The notes under the pieces: generated by a model
Database searches by the model: none
Told to the model about the DNA's origin: nothing
Seen by the model: the letters and a program-made list of their open reading frames with translations, nothing else
Translations under genes and position numbers: made by a program
Shown: piece after piece, positions 49,633 through 58,947 of the stretch
Numbering within the stretch: the first letter of the stretch is position 1
Layout of the letters: each line of letters starts with the position of its first letter
Source of the DNA: Geothrix edaphica
GTDB lineage: Bacteria; Acidobacteriota; Holophagae; Holophagales; Holophagaceae
Assembly: GCF_030268045.1 (NCBI RefSeq)
Contig: NZ_BSDC01000004.1
Location: 62,001-126,000, forward strand
DNA length: 64,000 nt
Reading direction: 5' to 3'

Positions 49633-50559
49633 ATGGTTCGATCCCTGCTCCCGACGATCCTTCAAACCCTGCTGCACGGGCTGACGGTCCTGCTGCTGCC
49701 GCCCCTGCTGCCGGGCCTCATCGCCAAGACCAAGGCCCTGATGGCGGGACGACAGGGGCCGCCGGTGCTCCAGCTCTACTACGACCTGGCCAAGCTCGCC
49801 CGCAAGCGGGCCGTCTTCAGCCGCACCACCTCGTGGGTGTTCCTCGCCGGTCCCGTGGGCGGCGTGGCCGCGGGCCTGGCGGCCTCCTGCCTGGTGCCCT
49901 TCGGCCACACCCCGGCGCCGGTCTCCTTCGAAGGCGATGTCATCCTCTTCGCCTACCTCTTCGGGCTGGCGCGCTTCCTCACGATCCTCTCGGCCCTGGA
50001 CACGGGCTCCAGCTTCGAGGGCATGGGCGCGGCGCGGGAAGCCACCTTCTCGGCCCTGGCGGAACCCGCGCTTTTCCTGGGCTTCGCGGCCCTGGCCAAG
50101 GCCACCTCCAGCCTCTCCCTGGGGACCATGCTGGTCTTCCCCGGCAGCCTCGCGACCCGGTTCACGGGGCCGCTGATCCTCATCCTGGCGGGCTGGGTCA
50201 TCGTCTACCTGGCGGAGAACTCGCGCATCCCCGTGGATGACCCGAACACCCACCTGGAGCTCACCATGATCCACGAGGTGATGGTGCTCGACCACTCGGG
50301 CCGGCCCTTCGCCCTGGTGCTCTACGGCGCCAGCCTCAAGCTCCTGGTGCTGGGGGCGCTGATCCTGACCCCGGCCCTGCCGCGGGCGGCGCAGGCCTGG
50401 CAGAACTGGCTGGTCTTCTACCTCGCCCTCGGCGGCCTCGCGGTGGGGGTGGGCCTGGTGGAGAGCTCCATGGCGCGGTTCCGCATGACGAAGGTCCCGC
50501 AGTTCCTGGTGGCCGGGGTGCTGGCCACGGGCTTCGCCTTCCTCCTGATGCTGGTGTAG
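49633..50559 (+). CDS. Ehr-complex membrane subunit (HyfC/HycD/NuoH family)
   Basis: 308 residues, about eight helices. NuoH-family features are GRQGPPVLQLYYDLAKLARK near the quinone-site-equivalent loop, the acidic SALDTGSSFEGMGAARE loop, ENSRIPVDDPNTHLELTMIHEV and the short C-terminal helix. It links the peripheral arm to the membrane arm. The start ATG is 1 bp after the preceding stop. Confidence 0.92.
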   Translation: MVRSLLPTILQTLLHGLTVLLLPPLLPGLIAKTKALMAGRQGPPVLQLYYDLAKLARKRAVFSRTTSWVFLAGPVGGVAAGLAASCLVPFGHTPAPVSFEGDVILFAYLFGLARFLTILSALDTGSSFEGMGAAREATFSALAEPALFLGFAALAKATSSLSLGTMLVFPGSLATRFTGPLILILAGWVIVYLAENSRIPVDDPNTHLELTMIHEVMVLDHSGRPFALVLYGASLKLLVLGALILTPALPRAAQAWQNWLVFYLALGGLAVGVGLVESSMARFRMTKVPQFLVAGVLATGFAFLLMLV

Positions 50560-50561
50560 CC

Positions 50562-51197
50562 ATGCTGCCTGACCTGCTCATCGCCCTCACCATGCTGTCC
50601 AACTTCAGCCTCGTGGCCACCAGCCGCGTGGCCAAGGCCATCCAGTTCGCCGTGCTCCAGGGCGTGCTGCTGGGCCTGATGCCCCTGGCCATGGGCCTGG
50701 GCCGGCACTTCCACATCGTCCTGCTGGCCATCGCCGCCGTCACCGTGAAGGGCTGGCTCATCCCCTTCCTGTTCCGCCGCGCCCTGAAGCAGGTGCACAT
50801 CCAGCGCGAGGTGGATCCCTACATCGGCTACACCGTGTCGCTCATGCTCTGCGCGTTGGGTACCGGTCTCAGCCTGGTGCTGGCCCACAACCTGCCGCTC
50901 AAGGCGGGCACGGAGTACACCCTGCTGGTGCCCGCCTCGCTGGCCACGCTGTTCACGGGCTTCCTGCTGCTGGTGTCCCGCCGCAAGGCCCTCACCCAGG
51001 TGGTGGGCTACCTGGTGCTGGAGAACGGCATCTACCTCTTCGGCCTGCTGCTGGTGGAGGACATGCCGGCCCTGGTGGAGGCGGGGATCCTGCTGGACCT
51101 CTTCGTGGGCATCTTCGTGATGGGCATCGTCATCAACCACATCCGCGTGGCCTTCGATTCCACCGATACCCGGCACCTGGCCGAGCTGAAGGACTGA
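50562..51197 (+). CDS. Ehr-complex membrane subunit (HyfE family)
   Basis: 211 residues, about six or seven helices, HyfE-like. Its C-terminal part contains a NuoK-type segment (GYLVLENGIYLFGLLL, with a membrane Glu, and DLFVGIFVMGIVINHI). It follows HyfC by 2 bp and precedes the HyfF-like gene by 3 bp. Confidence 0.88.
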   Translation: MLPDLLIALTMLSNFSLVATSRVAKAIQFAVLQGVLLGLMPLAMGLGRHFHIVLLAIAAVTVKGWLIPFLFRRALKQVHIQREVDPYIGYTVSLMLCALGTGLSLVLAHNLPLKAGTEYTLLVPASLATLFTGFLLLVSRRKALTQVVGYLVLENGIYLFGLLLVEDMPALVEAGILLDLFVGIFVMGIVINHIRVAFDSTDTRHLAELKD

Positions 51198-51200
51198 CCC

Positions 51201-52679
51201 ATGGCCTGGCTGCTCATCCTCGTCCCCCTCCTGGCCGCGGTCCTGGCCTTCGCGGTCTCCTCCCCCACCCTCCGCGCCTGGATCCTGCCCGCCGTGGGCG
51301 TCCTCCACCTCGGGATCCTGCTCGTGGCGCTCGCCGGCTGGCGGGCCCTGCCGGCCACGGCCTGGTTCGGGCTCGACGCCCTGGGCGGCTGGGTGCTGCT
51401 GGTGATCAGCGTCCTCTTCTGCATCTGCGCCTTCTACGCCCCGGCCTACCTGGCCCTGCGCCCCGAGCGCGACCACCGGGTGCTCTCCACCTGCCTCCTG
51501 GGCTTCCTGGGCCTGGCCTCGCTGCTGGCGCAGGCCCGCCACCCCGGCATCGCCTGGGTGGCCATGGAGACCACCACCCTGGTCTCGGCGCCCCTCATCT
51601 ACTTCAACCACAACCGGCGTTCGCTGGAGGCCACCTGGAAGTACCTGGTCATCGGCTCCGTGGGCATCGCCCTGGCCCTGCTGGGCACGCTCTTCATCGC
51701 CTACGCGGCCCACATGGGCGGGCTGGATGAGCCGCTGCAGTACACGCGGCTCATGGAGAACGCCTCGCGCCTGTCGCGGCCCTGGCTGCGGGCGGGCTTC
51801 GTGCTGACCCTCGTGGGCTACGGCACCAAGATGGGCCTGGCGCCCCTCCACACCTGGAAGCCCGATGCCTACGGTGAGACGCCGGGGATCGTGGGCGCCC
51901 TGCTGGCGGGCGGCGTCACCAGCTGTGCCTTCCTCGCCCTGCTGCGGATCTACGCGGTGGTGGGGGCGGCGGGCGAGGGGGCCTTCGCCCGGGAGCTGCT
52001 GGTGGCCTTCGGCATGCTCTCCATGGCCTGGGCCCTGGTGTTCATGATCCGGCAGACGGACATCAAGCGGCTGCTCGCCTACTCCAGCGTCGAGCACATG
52101 GGCATCCTCGTCTTCGGCATCGGCATCGGCGGACTGGCGGCGAAGTTCGCCCTCTTCCACCTGGCGGCCAACGCCCTGGTGAAGAGCGTGCTCTTCCTGT
52201 CGGCGGGCAACATCCACCGCAGCTACGCCAGCAAGCAGCTGCCCTTCGTCACCGGCGCCCTCCGCCGCACGCCGGTGTCCGGCTGGCTCTTCCTCCTGGC
52301 CTTCCTGGCCATCACGGGCATGCCGCCCTTCGCGCCCTTCCTCAGCGAGTTCAACATCGCCGCCGGGGCCCTCGGTACGGGCCACCTCCTGGGCGGATCG
52401 GCCTTCCTCATCCTGCTGGGCGGCATCTTCCTGGCCATGAGCGAGACCGTGGTGAAGGTGGTCTTCGGCACGCCCAGCGCCCAGCGGGTCCGCACGCCCT
52501 ACAAGGACGCGCCGGCCACCACGGCGCCCCTCATCGTGGCGCTCGGCCTGGCCCTGATCCTGGGCGTCTGGATGCCCCGGCCGCTCCAGGCCATGCTCGA
52601 GCACGCCGCCACCACCGTCGACCGGGCCCCCGCCCCGGCCGAGACCCTCCCTTCCGCCCGCCTGGGGGTGCAGCCATGA
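51201..52679 (+). CDS. Ehr-complex proton-pump-like subunit (HyfF/NuoM-N family)
   Basis: 492 residues, about 13-14 helices, third antiporter-like subunit. Core blocks are WVAMETTTLVSAPLIYFNH, GYGTKMGLAPLHTWKPDAYGETP, DIKRLLAYSSVEHMGILVFG and the late FLSEFNIAAGAL. The short form lacks the NuoL lateral helix. The stop overlaps the large-subunit start (ATGA). Confidence 0.9.
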   Translation: MAWLLILVPLLAAVLAFAVSSPTLRAWILPAVGVLHLGILLVALAGWRALPATAWFGLDALGGWVLLVISVLFCICAFYAPAYLALRPERDHRVLSTCLLGFLGLASLLAQARHPGIAWVAMETTTLVSAPLIYFNHNRRSLEATWKYLVIGSVGIALALLGTLFIAYAAHMGGLDEPLQYTRLMENASRLSRPWLRAGFVLTLVGYGTKMGLAPLHTWKPDAYGETPGIVGALLAGGVTSCAFLALLRIYAVVGAAGEGAFARELLVAFGMLSMAWALVFMIRQTDIKRLLAYSSVEHMGILVFGIGIGGLAAKFALFHLAANALVKSVLFLSAGNIHRSYASKQLPFVTGALRRTPVSGWLFLLAFLAITGMPPFAPFLSEFNIAAGALGTGHLLGGSAFLILLGGIFLAMSETVVKVVFGTPSAQRVRTPYKDAPATTAPLIVALGLALILGVWMPRPLQAMLEHAATTVDRAPAPAETLPSARLGVQP

Positions 52680-54190
52680 GCGCCGAGCTGCCGCTCCTCC
52701 GCAACGGCCAGCGCCTGCCCCTGCGGGAGGTGCCGGAGCTGCCCATCCGCGAGTTCCGCGAGGCCATCCTGCGGCGCATTCATGAAGGGGACCGCCTCGC
52801 CTGCCTGTGCGCGGACTTCGACCTGCGCCTCGTCGCGGTGCTGGCCGAGGATGCGGGGCAGGCCCTCCGTGTCCTGAGCACGAAGCTGGACGCGCCCCGC
52901 TACCCCGCCCTCACGCCGGACTGCCCCCAGGCCCACCTCTTCGAGCGCGAGATCGCCGAGCAGACCGGCATCGTCCCCGAGGGCCATCCCTGGCTCAAGC
53001 CGGTGCGGTTCCACCTCCCCTGGAACGGCGCGTCCGATCCCTGGCAGCGCGACGGAGCGCTGGTCCCCGGGGTGATGGACTTCTTCCGCGTGGAGGGCGA
53101 GGAGGTCCATGAGGTGGCCGTGGGGCCCGTCCATGCGGGCGTCATCGAGCCCGGGCACTTCCGCTTCCAGTGCCACGGCGAGCGCGTCTTCCACCTGGAG
53201 ATCGCCCTGGGCTACCAGCACCGCGGCGTGGAGAAGGCCCTGCTCGGCGGCCCGCATCCCCTCAGCCTGAAGCAGGCCGAGACGGCCTGCGGGGACAGCA
53301 GCATCGCCCACGCCTGGGCCTACTGCCGCCTGCTGGAGGGCCTGGCGGACGTCCAGGTGCCGGCCCGCGTGGACCTGGTGCGGGGCGTGGCCCTGGAGCT
53401 GGAGCGCGTCGCCAACCATGTGGGGGACCTCGGCGCGCTGTCGGGCGATGTGGGCTTCCTGCCCACAGCCTCGTTCTGCGGGCGCATCCGCGGCGACTGG
53501 CTGAACCTGAGCGCCGAAGGCTGCGGCAGCCGCCTGGGCCGAGACTGGCTGCGCCCCGGCGGCCTGCGGCAGGAGCTGGAACCTGCCCTGGCCGCCCGGA
53601 TGCGGCCGCGCCTGGAGCACGCCTGGGCGGACACGAAGGATGCGGTGGAGTTGTTGTGGGGTGCCGCCTCCGTGATGATCCGCTTCGAGGCGGCGGGGCG
53701 CGTGGATCCCGACCGGGCCCGCGAGATCGGCCTGGTGGGCGTGCCGGCGCGGGCCTCCGGCCTGGGCCGGGACGTTCGCCACGATCACCCCTTTGGGCCG
53801 TACGGAACCCGTCCCATTCCCGTGGCCCAGGCCGAGAGCGGCAACGTGCACTCCCGGGCCTGGGTGCGCTGGGTGGAGGTGGGCGAGAGCACGCGCTTCC
53901 TCTCCACGGCATTGGCCTCCCTGGCGGAGAGCGAAGCCGCGCCCAAGGCCGCGCCCCTGCCCCCCCTGGCGCCGGAACACCTGTGCGTGTCGCTCACGGA
54001 GGGCTGGCGGGGCGAGGTACTCCACTTGGCCTGGACGGACGCCCAGGGCCGCTTCGCCCGCTACAAGATCGTGGACCCCTCCTTCCACAACTGGTTCGGG
54101 CTGGCCCTGGCCCTGCGCGGGGAGCAGGTCTCCGACTTCCCCCTGTGCAACAAGAGCTTCAACCTCTCCTACTGCGGGCACGACCTATGA
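52676..54190 (+). CDS. Ehr-complex large subunit (HyfG/NuoCD-like) lacking NiFe ligands
   Basis: 504 residues. A NuoC-like domain (about 1-120) is fused to a NuoD/hydrogenase-large-subunit domain (about 145-504). In group-4 NiFe hydrogenases two CxxC motifs hold nickel. Here the first is CGDS (205-208), with the second Cys replaced by Ser. The C-terminal motif is absent: only Cys491 and Cys500 occur, eight residues apart. GYQHRGVEKAL and ELERVANHVGDLG are conserved as in NuoD and HyfG. This matches Ehr (energy-converting hydrogenase-related) complexes, which cannot be classical hydrogenases. The electron partner is unknown. Confidence 0.9.
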   Translation: MSAELPLLRNGQRLPLREVPELPIREFREAILRRIHEGDRLACLCADFDLRLVAVLAEDAGQALRVLSTKLDAPRYPALTPDCPQAHLFEREIAEQTGIVPEGHPWLKPVRFHLPWNGASDPWQRDGALVPGVMDFFRVEGEEVHEVAVGPVHAGVIEPGHFRFQCHGERVFHLEIALGYQHRGVEKALLGGPHPLSLKQAETACGDSSIAHAWAYCRLLEGLADVQVPARVDLVRGVALELERVANHVGDLGALSGDVGFLPTASFCGRIRGDWLNLSAEGCGSRLGRDWLRPGGLRQELEPALAARMRPRLEHAWADTKDAVELLWGAASVMIRFEAAGRVDPDRAREIGLVGVPARASGLGRDVRHDHPFGPYGTRPIPVAQAESGNVHSRAWVRWVEVGESTRFLSTALASLAESEAAPKAAPLPPLAPEHLCVSLTEGWRGEVLHLAWTDAQGRFARYKIVDPSFHNWFGLALALRGEQVSDFPLCNKSFNLSYCGHDL

Positions 54191-54969
54191 TCCACATCCT
54201 GCTCTCCCGCTGGCGCCAGGGCTACCGCACCTTGCCCTACCCGAAGGCGCTGCCCGCGCTGCCCGAGCGGTTCCGGGGGCGGCCGGAGATCCACCCGGAG
54301 CGCTGCCCCGAAGGCTGCCGGGTCTGCGCGGACGCCTGTGCCACGGAGGCCATCACCTTCGGAGCCGCCGGCCCGCGCATCGATCTCGGCCGCTGCCTCT
54401 TCTGCCCTGATTGCGCGGAGGCCTGCCCCGAGGGCGCCATCGAATACACGCAGGAACACCGCCTCGCCACCCGGACACGGGAGGATCTGAACCTGGATTC
54501 TGCGGATGAGTACCGCCTGGCCGCGGTCCTGGACGGCGAGATGAAGCGGCTCTTCGGCCGGTCGCTCAAGCTCCGGGTGGTGAGCGCGGGCGGCTGCAAC
54601 GGCTGCGAGGTGGACGTGAACGTGCTGGGCACCCTCGGCTGGGACCTGGGGCGCTTCGGCATCCAGTACGTGGCCTCGCCGCGCCACGCCGATGGCCTGC
54701 TCATCTGCGGTCCCGTCACGCGGAACATGGAGCTGGCGGTCCGCAAGACCTACGACGCCGTCCCCCACCCCAAGATGGTCATCGCCGTGGGCGCCTGCGC
54801 CATTGCGGGAGGCCCCTACTTCCGCCAGGAGGAGCAGCTCGGGGGCGTCGCCAGCGTGCTGCCGGTGGACCTCTTCATCCCCGGCTGCCCGCCCCACCCC
54901 CTCACCATCCTGGACGGCCTGCTGCGGCTGCTGGGACGGCTGGAGGCTGAGGGCCGGGTGGGGGCCTGA
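54187..54969 (+). CDS. Ehr-complex small subunit: ferredoxin domain fused to NuoB/HyfI-like domain
   Basis: 260 residues. The N-terminal domain binds two 4Fe-4S clusters: Cys40/44/47/51 (Cx3Cx2Cx3C, first spacing unusual) and Cys70/73/76/80 (CxxCxxCxxxCP). The C-terminal NuoB-like domain has Cys137, Cys140 (AGGCNGCEVD), Cys204 (VGACAIAGG) and Cys234 (PGCPPHP) for the N2-type proximal cluster. It thus combines HyfH/NuoI and HyfI/NuoB roles in one protein. Last gene of the operon; ATGA overlap with the large subunit. Confidence 0.92.
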   Translation: MIHILLSRWRQGYRTLPYPKALPALPERFRGRPEIHPERCPEGCRVCADACATEAITFGAAGPRIDLGRCLFCPDCAEACPEGAIEYTQEHRLATRTREDLNLDSADEYRLAAVLDGEMKRLFGRSLKLRVVSAGGCNGCEVDVNVLGTLGWDLGRFGIQYVASPRHADGLLICGPVTRNMELAVRKTYDAVPHPKMVIAVGACAIAGGPYFRQEEQLGGVASVLPVDLFIPGCPPHPLTILDGLLRLLGRLEAEGRVGA

Positions 54970-54976
54970 GCGGATC

Positions 54977-56545
54977 CTAGGGCTCTTTGGCAGGCGGAGA
55001 TTCCAGCAGAAACTGTTCGAGGGTTCGGATCACTTCTTCGTCCCCGGGTCGCTGGTCGGGGTCTTTCCGGCAGAGCCGCTCGATCAGGTCCACGAGCTCC
55101 GGGGGGACATCGGGGCGGAGGGCTGACAGATCCGGCAGGGGGGTCCGCTGGTGCTGGTCGAGGATCTCGAAGGGGGTTTCCCCATCGAAGGGTGGATGCC
55201 CCGCCAGCATCTCGAAGAGGATGATCCCGAAGGCATAACGGTCCGCTGCAGGTCCCACCTGGGCCTTGCGCTGGGCCTCGGGCGCAGCGTACCTCGGTGT
55301 GCCCAGAAAGGCGTAGGTGGTGGTCAGGGTGTTGGAATCCACGATGCGCGAGATCCCGAAATCCATCACCTTGGCCTGGTCGCCATCGAAGATCACGTTG
55401 CCGGGTTTCAGGTCGCGGTGGACGATGCCGAGGCTGTGCGCGTGGGCCATGGCCCCGGCGATCTGAAGCGCGATGCGGAGGAATGCCGGCAGGGAGGGGG
55501 GGCCACCTTCCCGGAGCACCTGATCGAGCCGCCGGCCGGAGACATATTCCATCGCCAGCCAGGGGGGGCCGGTCTCAGGTCCGGGATCCAGCATCCGCAC
55601 CAGGTTGGGATGATCCAGCATGGTGCCCAGTTTCGCCTCTTGCCGGAAGCGGCGCAGGAACTCGGGATCATCGTGGCGGTAGGGATGCAGCAGCTTGAGG
55701 GCCACGGGTGTCTTGGTGGTGATGTGGTGGGCCAGGTAGGTGCTGGCGAACCCACCCCGACCCAGGAGGCGCTCGATGCGGTAGGGTCCGAGTTGCTGGG
55801 GATCCTTGAAGGAGGATTCTTCGAGGGGGCGCCGCCGCCATCGCCGGATCAGGAGCGCCCCTGCCAGGGACAGGAGGGCCCCGATGGGCCATACCATCCT
55901 CCAGTTGCGGGTGGGTTCTCCCTGAGCCGCGAGCGGCTGGGCAGGCGCTGGCGTTGAGATGGGTGCCTCTACAGGGGCGGGGCTTGCGGCCTTTGGCCGG
56001 GCGGGAGAGGGCGGTACCGCGCTAGTGGCGGCCCGAATTCCGGGAGCGGGTTGCAGCGGGACGGGTGGAGGCGCGGGTTCCGTGGCCGGTGGTGGGGGAG
56101 GTGGATGGGAAGGAGAATGTGCCAGAGGAGCGGCCTCCGCAGGCGTGATCCGGGATGCCGGCTCATTGGGGAGAGGCGCAGCCTGGATTCGCTGGCTGAT
56201 GGCGTGGTGGAGGGCATCCCGCTCCGCTTTCGGTTCATCGAAATGGGCCGCCTTTCCGAGGGCGGCCTGGGCCCCATTCACATCGCCGGACTCCAGGAGG
56301 CACCGCGCCAGGTGGGTATGGGGTGAATAGTTGGTGAGCAGGTTGTTGCCGTAGATGACCACTCGCGCGGCCGAGGCGGGCCTGAGTTCGATGGCCCGGC
56401 GATAGGCCGTGGCGGCGGCCTTCCACTGACCCTGGTGCTCAGCGTCGAGGCCGTCCTGGTAGGCCGCGTAGAACGTCGGCTGGGCCTGGGCCATCAGCAG
56501 GGGGGCCATCCCCAGTCCCAGGGCGGCGCGAATCCGGAAAGCCAA
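54977..56545 (-). CDS. Membrane-spanning Ser/Thr kinase with exported N-terminal domain
   Basis: 522 residues from a TTG at 56545 (GGGAG 7 bp upstream, just past the stop of the upstream gene). A signal-like helix (about 1-20) precedes a TPR-like stretch (about 25-110, FYAAYQDGLDAEHQGQWKAAATAYRRAIE), a Pro/Ala-rich linker with a PPPPPP run, one membrane helix (about 208-225, VWPIGALLSLAGALLI), and then a C-terminal kinase domain (about 240-510). The kinase motifs are GRGGFASTYLA, VALKLL (Lys), HRDLKPGNV and DFGISRI. The likely topology is periplasmic sensor, cytoplasmic kinase. Co-transcribed with an outer-membrane protein gene 2 bp upstream. Confidence 0.82.
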   Translation of the reverse strand: MAFRIRAALGLGMAPLLMAQAQPTFYAAYQDGLDAEHQGQWKAAATAYRRAIELRPASAARVVIYGNNLLTNYSPHTHLARCLLESGDVNGAQAALGKAAHFDEPKAERDALHHAISQRIQAAPLPNEPASRITPAEAAPLAHSPSHPPPPPPATEPAPPPVPLQPAPGIRAATSAVPPSPARPKAASPAPVEAPISTPAPAQPLAAQGEPTRNWRMVWPIGALLSLAGALLIRRWRRRPLEESSFKDPQQLGPYRIERLLGRGGFASTYLAHHITTKTPVALKLLHPYRHDDPEFLRRFRQEAKLGTMLDHPNLVRMLDPGPETGPPWLAMEYVSGRRLDQVLREGGPPSLPAFLRIALQIAGAMAHAHSLGIVHRDLKPGNVIFDGDQAKVMDFGISRIVDSNTLTTTYAFLGTPRYAAPEAQRKAQVGPAADRYAFGIILFEMLAGHPPFDGETPFEILDQHQRTPLPDLSALRPDVPPELVDLIERLCRKDPDQRPGDEEVIRTLEQFLLESPPAKEP

Positions 56546-56547
56546 GG

Positions 56548-57966
56548 TCAATCTCCCACGAAGAGGTAGCGCAACGCCCGCTCCAGAGGCCGGCGGTCGA
56601 ACTGGAGGATGGTGGAGACGTCCAGCCGGTGCTCCCGGATGTGTTCGGCCCCCACGGATGGAGACCCCGTCCGATTCAGGATCTGGTCCACGTCCAGCGA
56701 CTGGGAGGCGCGTCGGCTGGACCATCCGTACCGGTAGGCGACATCCACCCCCACGGGCCCCCGCTTGAGACCGCTGCCCACGGAGGCGCGGTACATCACG
56801 CGTTGGATGCCTGTGACCGCATCGACCACGGGCTGCGGTTCGCGGCTCAGTCCCGCCCGGAGTGGGATCACCGATCCGCTCGGGGTGATCTTCAGATACT
56901 CGAGGCCCAGGTGGGCATCGGTGGCGTTGGGGGTCCGGTCCCCCTTGTCGAAATCGAAGAAGCTCTGGCCGTTGAGCCGCGAGGAGGAGGACATGTACCG
57001 GGTGGTGGACCAGAGCGTTTGGGACAGATCCGCCGTGATCAGCCACCGGTCCGAGGGGCGGTAGGCGAAGCCGGCCCCGGTCCCCGAGGGCCAATGGAGC
57101 CCTGTGGTCATCGGTGCGCCGGTGAACCCGCCCTGGCCGGGGTAGGTGGAGAGCTGCGTGGCGAAGGTGTAATCGGCGTGGAATCCCGTGCGGTGGACGA
57201 GTCCGAAGCTCCAGGTGGGCCAGCGCCAGATGAGGCCGAGGTTGAAGTTGCCGCCATCCATCGCATTGGCCTGGCGGAAGGCCACCGCGGTATTCGTCGT
57301 GCCCGTGGTGCTGAGGCTCGTCGAAGCCAGATCCCAGCGCCCGCGCCACTGATTGTAGGAGAGGCCCAGCAGGATCCGCTGTGAGACCTCGTAGGCCGCG
57401 GCCAGAGAGTAGAGGTCGATCTGCCCGGTCTGACTGACGTCCTGAGTGACTCGGGTGGGAAGCCCGGGGGTGCTGGCGACCGGGGATTCCGTCAGGTTGC
57501 GCTGAGTGTGGTCGGTGAGGGCGAAGGCGCGTTGGACGGATAGCTGGAGCACCAGGTTCCGGCCCCCCACCTGCAGGGGAGCGGTCGCAGAGATGAATAG
57601 GGGGTCGAAGCGAGTGGAGCTGACGAGGGCATCGCTCACGGCCAGGACGCGGCCCCGATTGGATGTTTCGAAGTCTTCATAGCCCACTGAATGTTGGGTT
57701 CCGGTGGCCACGAAACTGACTTCTGGGTGGAGGAGCTGCGCCAGTCCTGCGGGGTTGAAGGAGACGGCGGTGGCATCATCCGCCACCGCGATGAATGCCC
57801 CCCCAAGTCCCATGGCGCGGGCCCCGGCGCCCTGGACGGTGAAGTTGGTGCGGGACTGCTCGGAGATCAGGGTGCCGATGGGGCTTTGGGCAGACAGCAT
57901 GCCGCCGCCACCGGCGAGGAGCAGCCAGGGCAGGAGCAAGGGTGGGCAGCGATGGATAGGTTTCAC
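56548..57966 (-). CDS. FadL/OMPP1-like outer-membrane protein
   Basis: 472 residues. A signal peptide (about 1-26, ending LSAQS) is followed by a typical FadL/PorV-like N-terminus: GAGARAMGLGGAFIAVADDATAVSFNPAGLAQL. The rest alternates polar and hydrophobic residues as in a beta barrel (for example RWLITADLSQTLWSTTRY). It may import hydrophobic compounds or be a barrel of unknown role. It lies 2 bp upstream of the membrane kinase gene, so the pair may form an envelope sensing unit. Confidence 0.78.
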   Translation of the reverse strand: MKPIHRCPPLLLPWLLLAGGGGMLSAQSPIGTLISEQSRTNFTVQGAGARAMGLGGAFIAVADDATAVSFNPAGLAQLLHPEVSFVATGTQHSVGYEDFETSNRGRVLAVSDALVSSTRFDPLFISATAPLQVGGRNLVLQLSVQRAFALTDHTQRNLTESPVASTPGLPTRVTQDVSQTGQIDLYSLAAAYEVSQRILLGLSYNQWRGRWDLASTSLSTTGTTNTAVAFRQANAMDGGNFNLGLIWRWPTWSFGLVHRTGFHADYTFATQLSTYPGQGGFTGAPMTTGLHWPSGTGAGFAYRPSDRWLITADLSQTLWSTTRYMSSSSRLNGQSFFDFDKGDRTPNATDAHLGLEYLKITPSGSVIPLRAGLSREPQPVVDAVTGIQRVMYRASVGSGLKRGPVGVDVAYRYGWSSRRASQSLDVDQILNRTGSPSVGAEHIREHRLDVSTILQFDRRPLERALRYLFVGD

Positions 57967-58026
57967 CTATCCATCATGCCTCTGATCCGCGGCCACTGGG
58001 AATCAAGGCCCTTGGCCCCCAGCTGA

Positions 58027-58947
58027 TCACGAGGCCGTGAGCACGGTCCGAATCTGCCGCGAAAGTGCGTCCATCAAGAGGTATCGCTTGGCATACATCG
58101 ACCGCTTGTTGGGCTTGATCTCCTCGCCGGACCGCCGGGGCGACTTCAGGGGCAGTTGGTACCAACCATCCGGCTGGCGCGCGCCACCTGCCTCCAGCCA
58201 GAGCTCGTCGTAGTCGAAGAGGATCTTCTTGGCCGGCCCGAGAACCCTTCCGCGGGCCACATGGATGTCGTTTCCAATGCCCAGCAGGCTGGATACGCGC
58301 AGCGATCGGGTGATCTCCTGGGCCACGAAGACCATCAGGGCCTTGGGCCGGAGGCCATGCATGGCCTTGGTCGCCACCTTGATGGTCTCCTCATCGCCAC
58401 CCTTCCGCCCCTGGAGGGCGCCGACATAGCAGGACCAGCCGGAGGGGTGGCGCTCGAGGGAGTAGGCGAACGAACTGATGGCGCCTGGGATGTCGTCGAT
58501 CTCCAGAAAAACCCCGATCTCCCCTTCCTTGCGGAACTGGGCGTCGGCCCGCATCCGCAGGTTCATGGTTCCAATCTTGTCCAGGGGGATCCGAGCCAGC
58601 AGGAGGCCTTCTTCCCGGAGCAGGGATCCCTGGAACACCCCACCCTTCGCATTTGCGAAGATGTAGGTGTCGCGGATCACCTTGAAACGCCTGGACCAGC
58701 CCCATCGGCGGGACATGTAGGTCCCCATCGGGCGGAAGGCCAGCCTTGGGTTGGCCACCACGAAAGGCCGGAAAACAGGATCATCGAGAAAAGAGAACCA
58801 GCCGTGGACAGAGGCCTCCCGGAGGACAGCCAAGGCGGCCCAGCGGAGATGCCGTTTGACCTTCTTCCGTTCTCCAGGGTGGGACTCGTAGGCCTGGGTG
58901 CTGTAGTGCCAGGCCTTCCTGGAAACCTGGATGTAGCTCCGGATCAA
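58027..58947 (-). CDS. VirK/YbjX family protein (DUF535)
   Basis: 306 residues from a TTG at 58947 that overlaps the gdhA stop (TTGA). Family-like blocks are SFLDDPVFRPFVVANPRLAFRPMGTYMSR, a central SFAYSLERHPSG, and IRDTY in the middle. The C-terminal half (about 200-300) is the conserved DUF535 core (GIGNDIH, DYDELWLEAGG). VirK/YbjX proteins affect envelope or virulence traits in enterobacteria by an unknown mechanism. Coupled to gdhA by position only. Confidence 0.75.
   Translation of the reverse strand: MIRSYIQVSRKAWHYSTQAYESHPGERKKVKRHLRWAALAVLREASVHGWFSFLDDPVFRPFVVANPRLAFRPMGTYMSRRWGWSRRFKVIRDTYIFANAKGGVFQGSLLREEGLLLARIPLDKIGTMNLRMRADAQFRKEGEIGVFLEIDDIPGAISSFAYSLERHPSGWSCYVGALQGRKGGDEETIKVATKAMHGLRPKALMVFVAQEITRSLRVSSLLGIGNDIHVARGRVLGPAKKILFDYDELWLEAGGARQPDGWYQLPLKSPRRSGEEIKPNKRSMYAKRYLLMDALSRQIRTVLTAS

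Noticed and set aside
52676-54190. Call of a functional NiFe hydrogenase (formate hydrogenlyase)
   Set aside because: The large subunit lacks the Cys pairs that bind nickel, and no maturation genes lie nearby. The Ehr label fits better.
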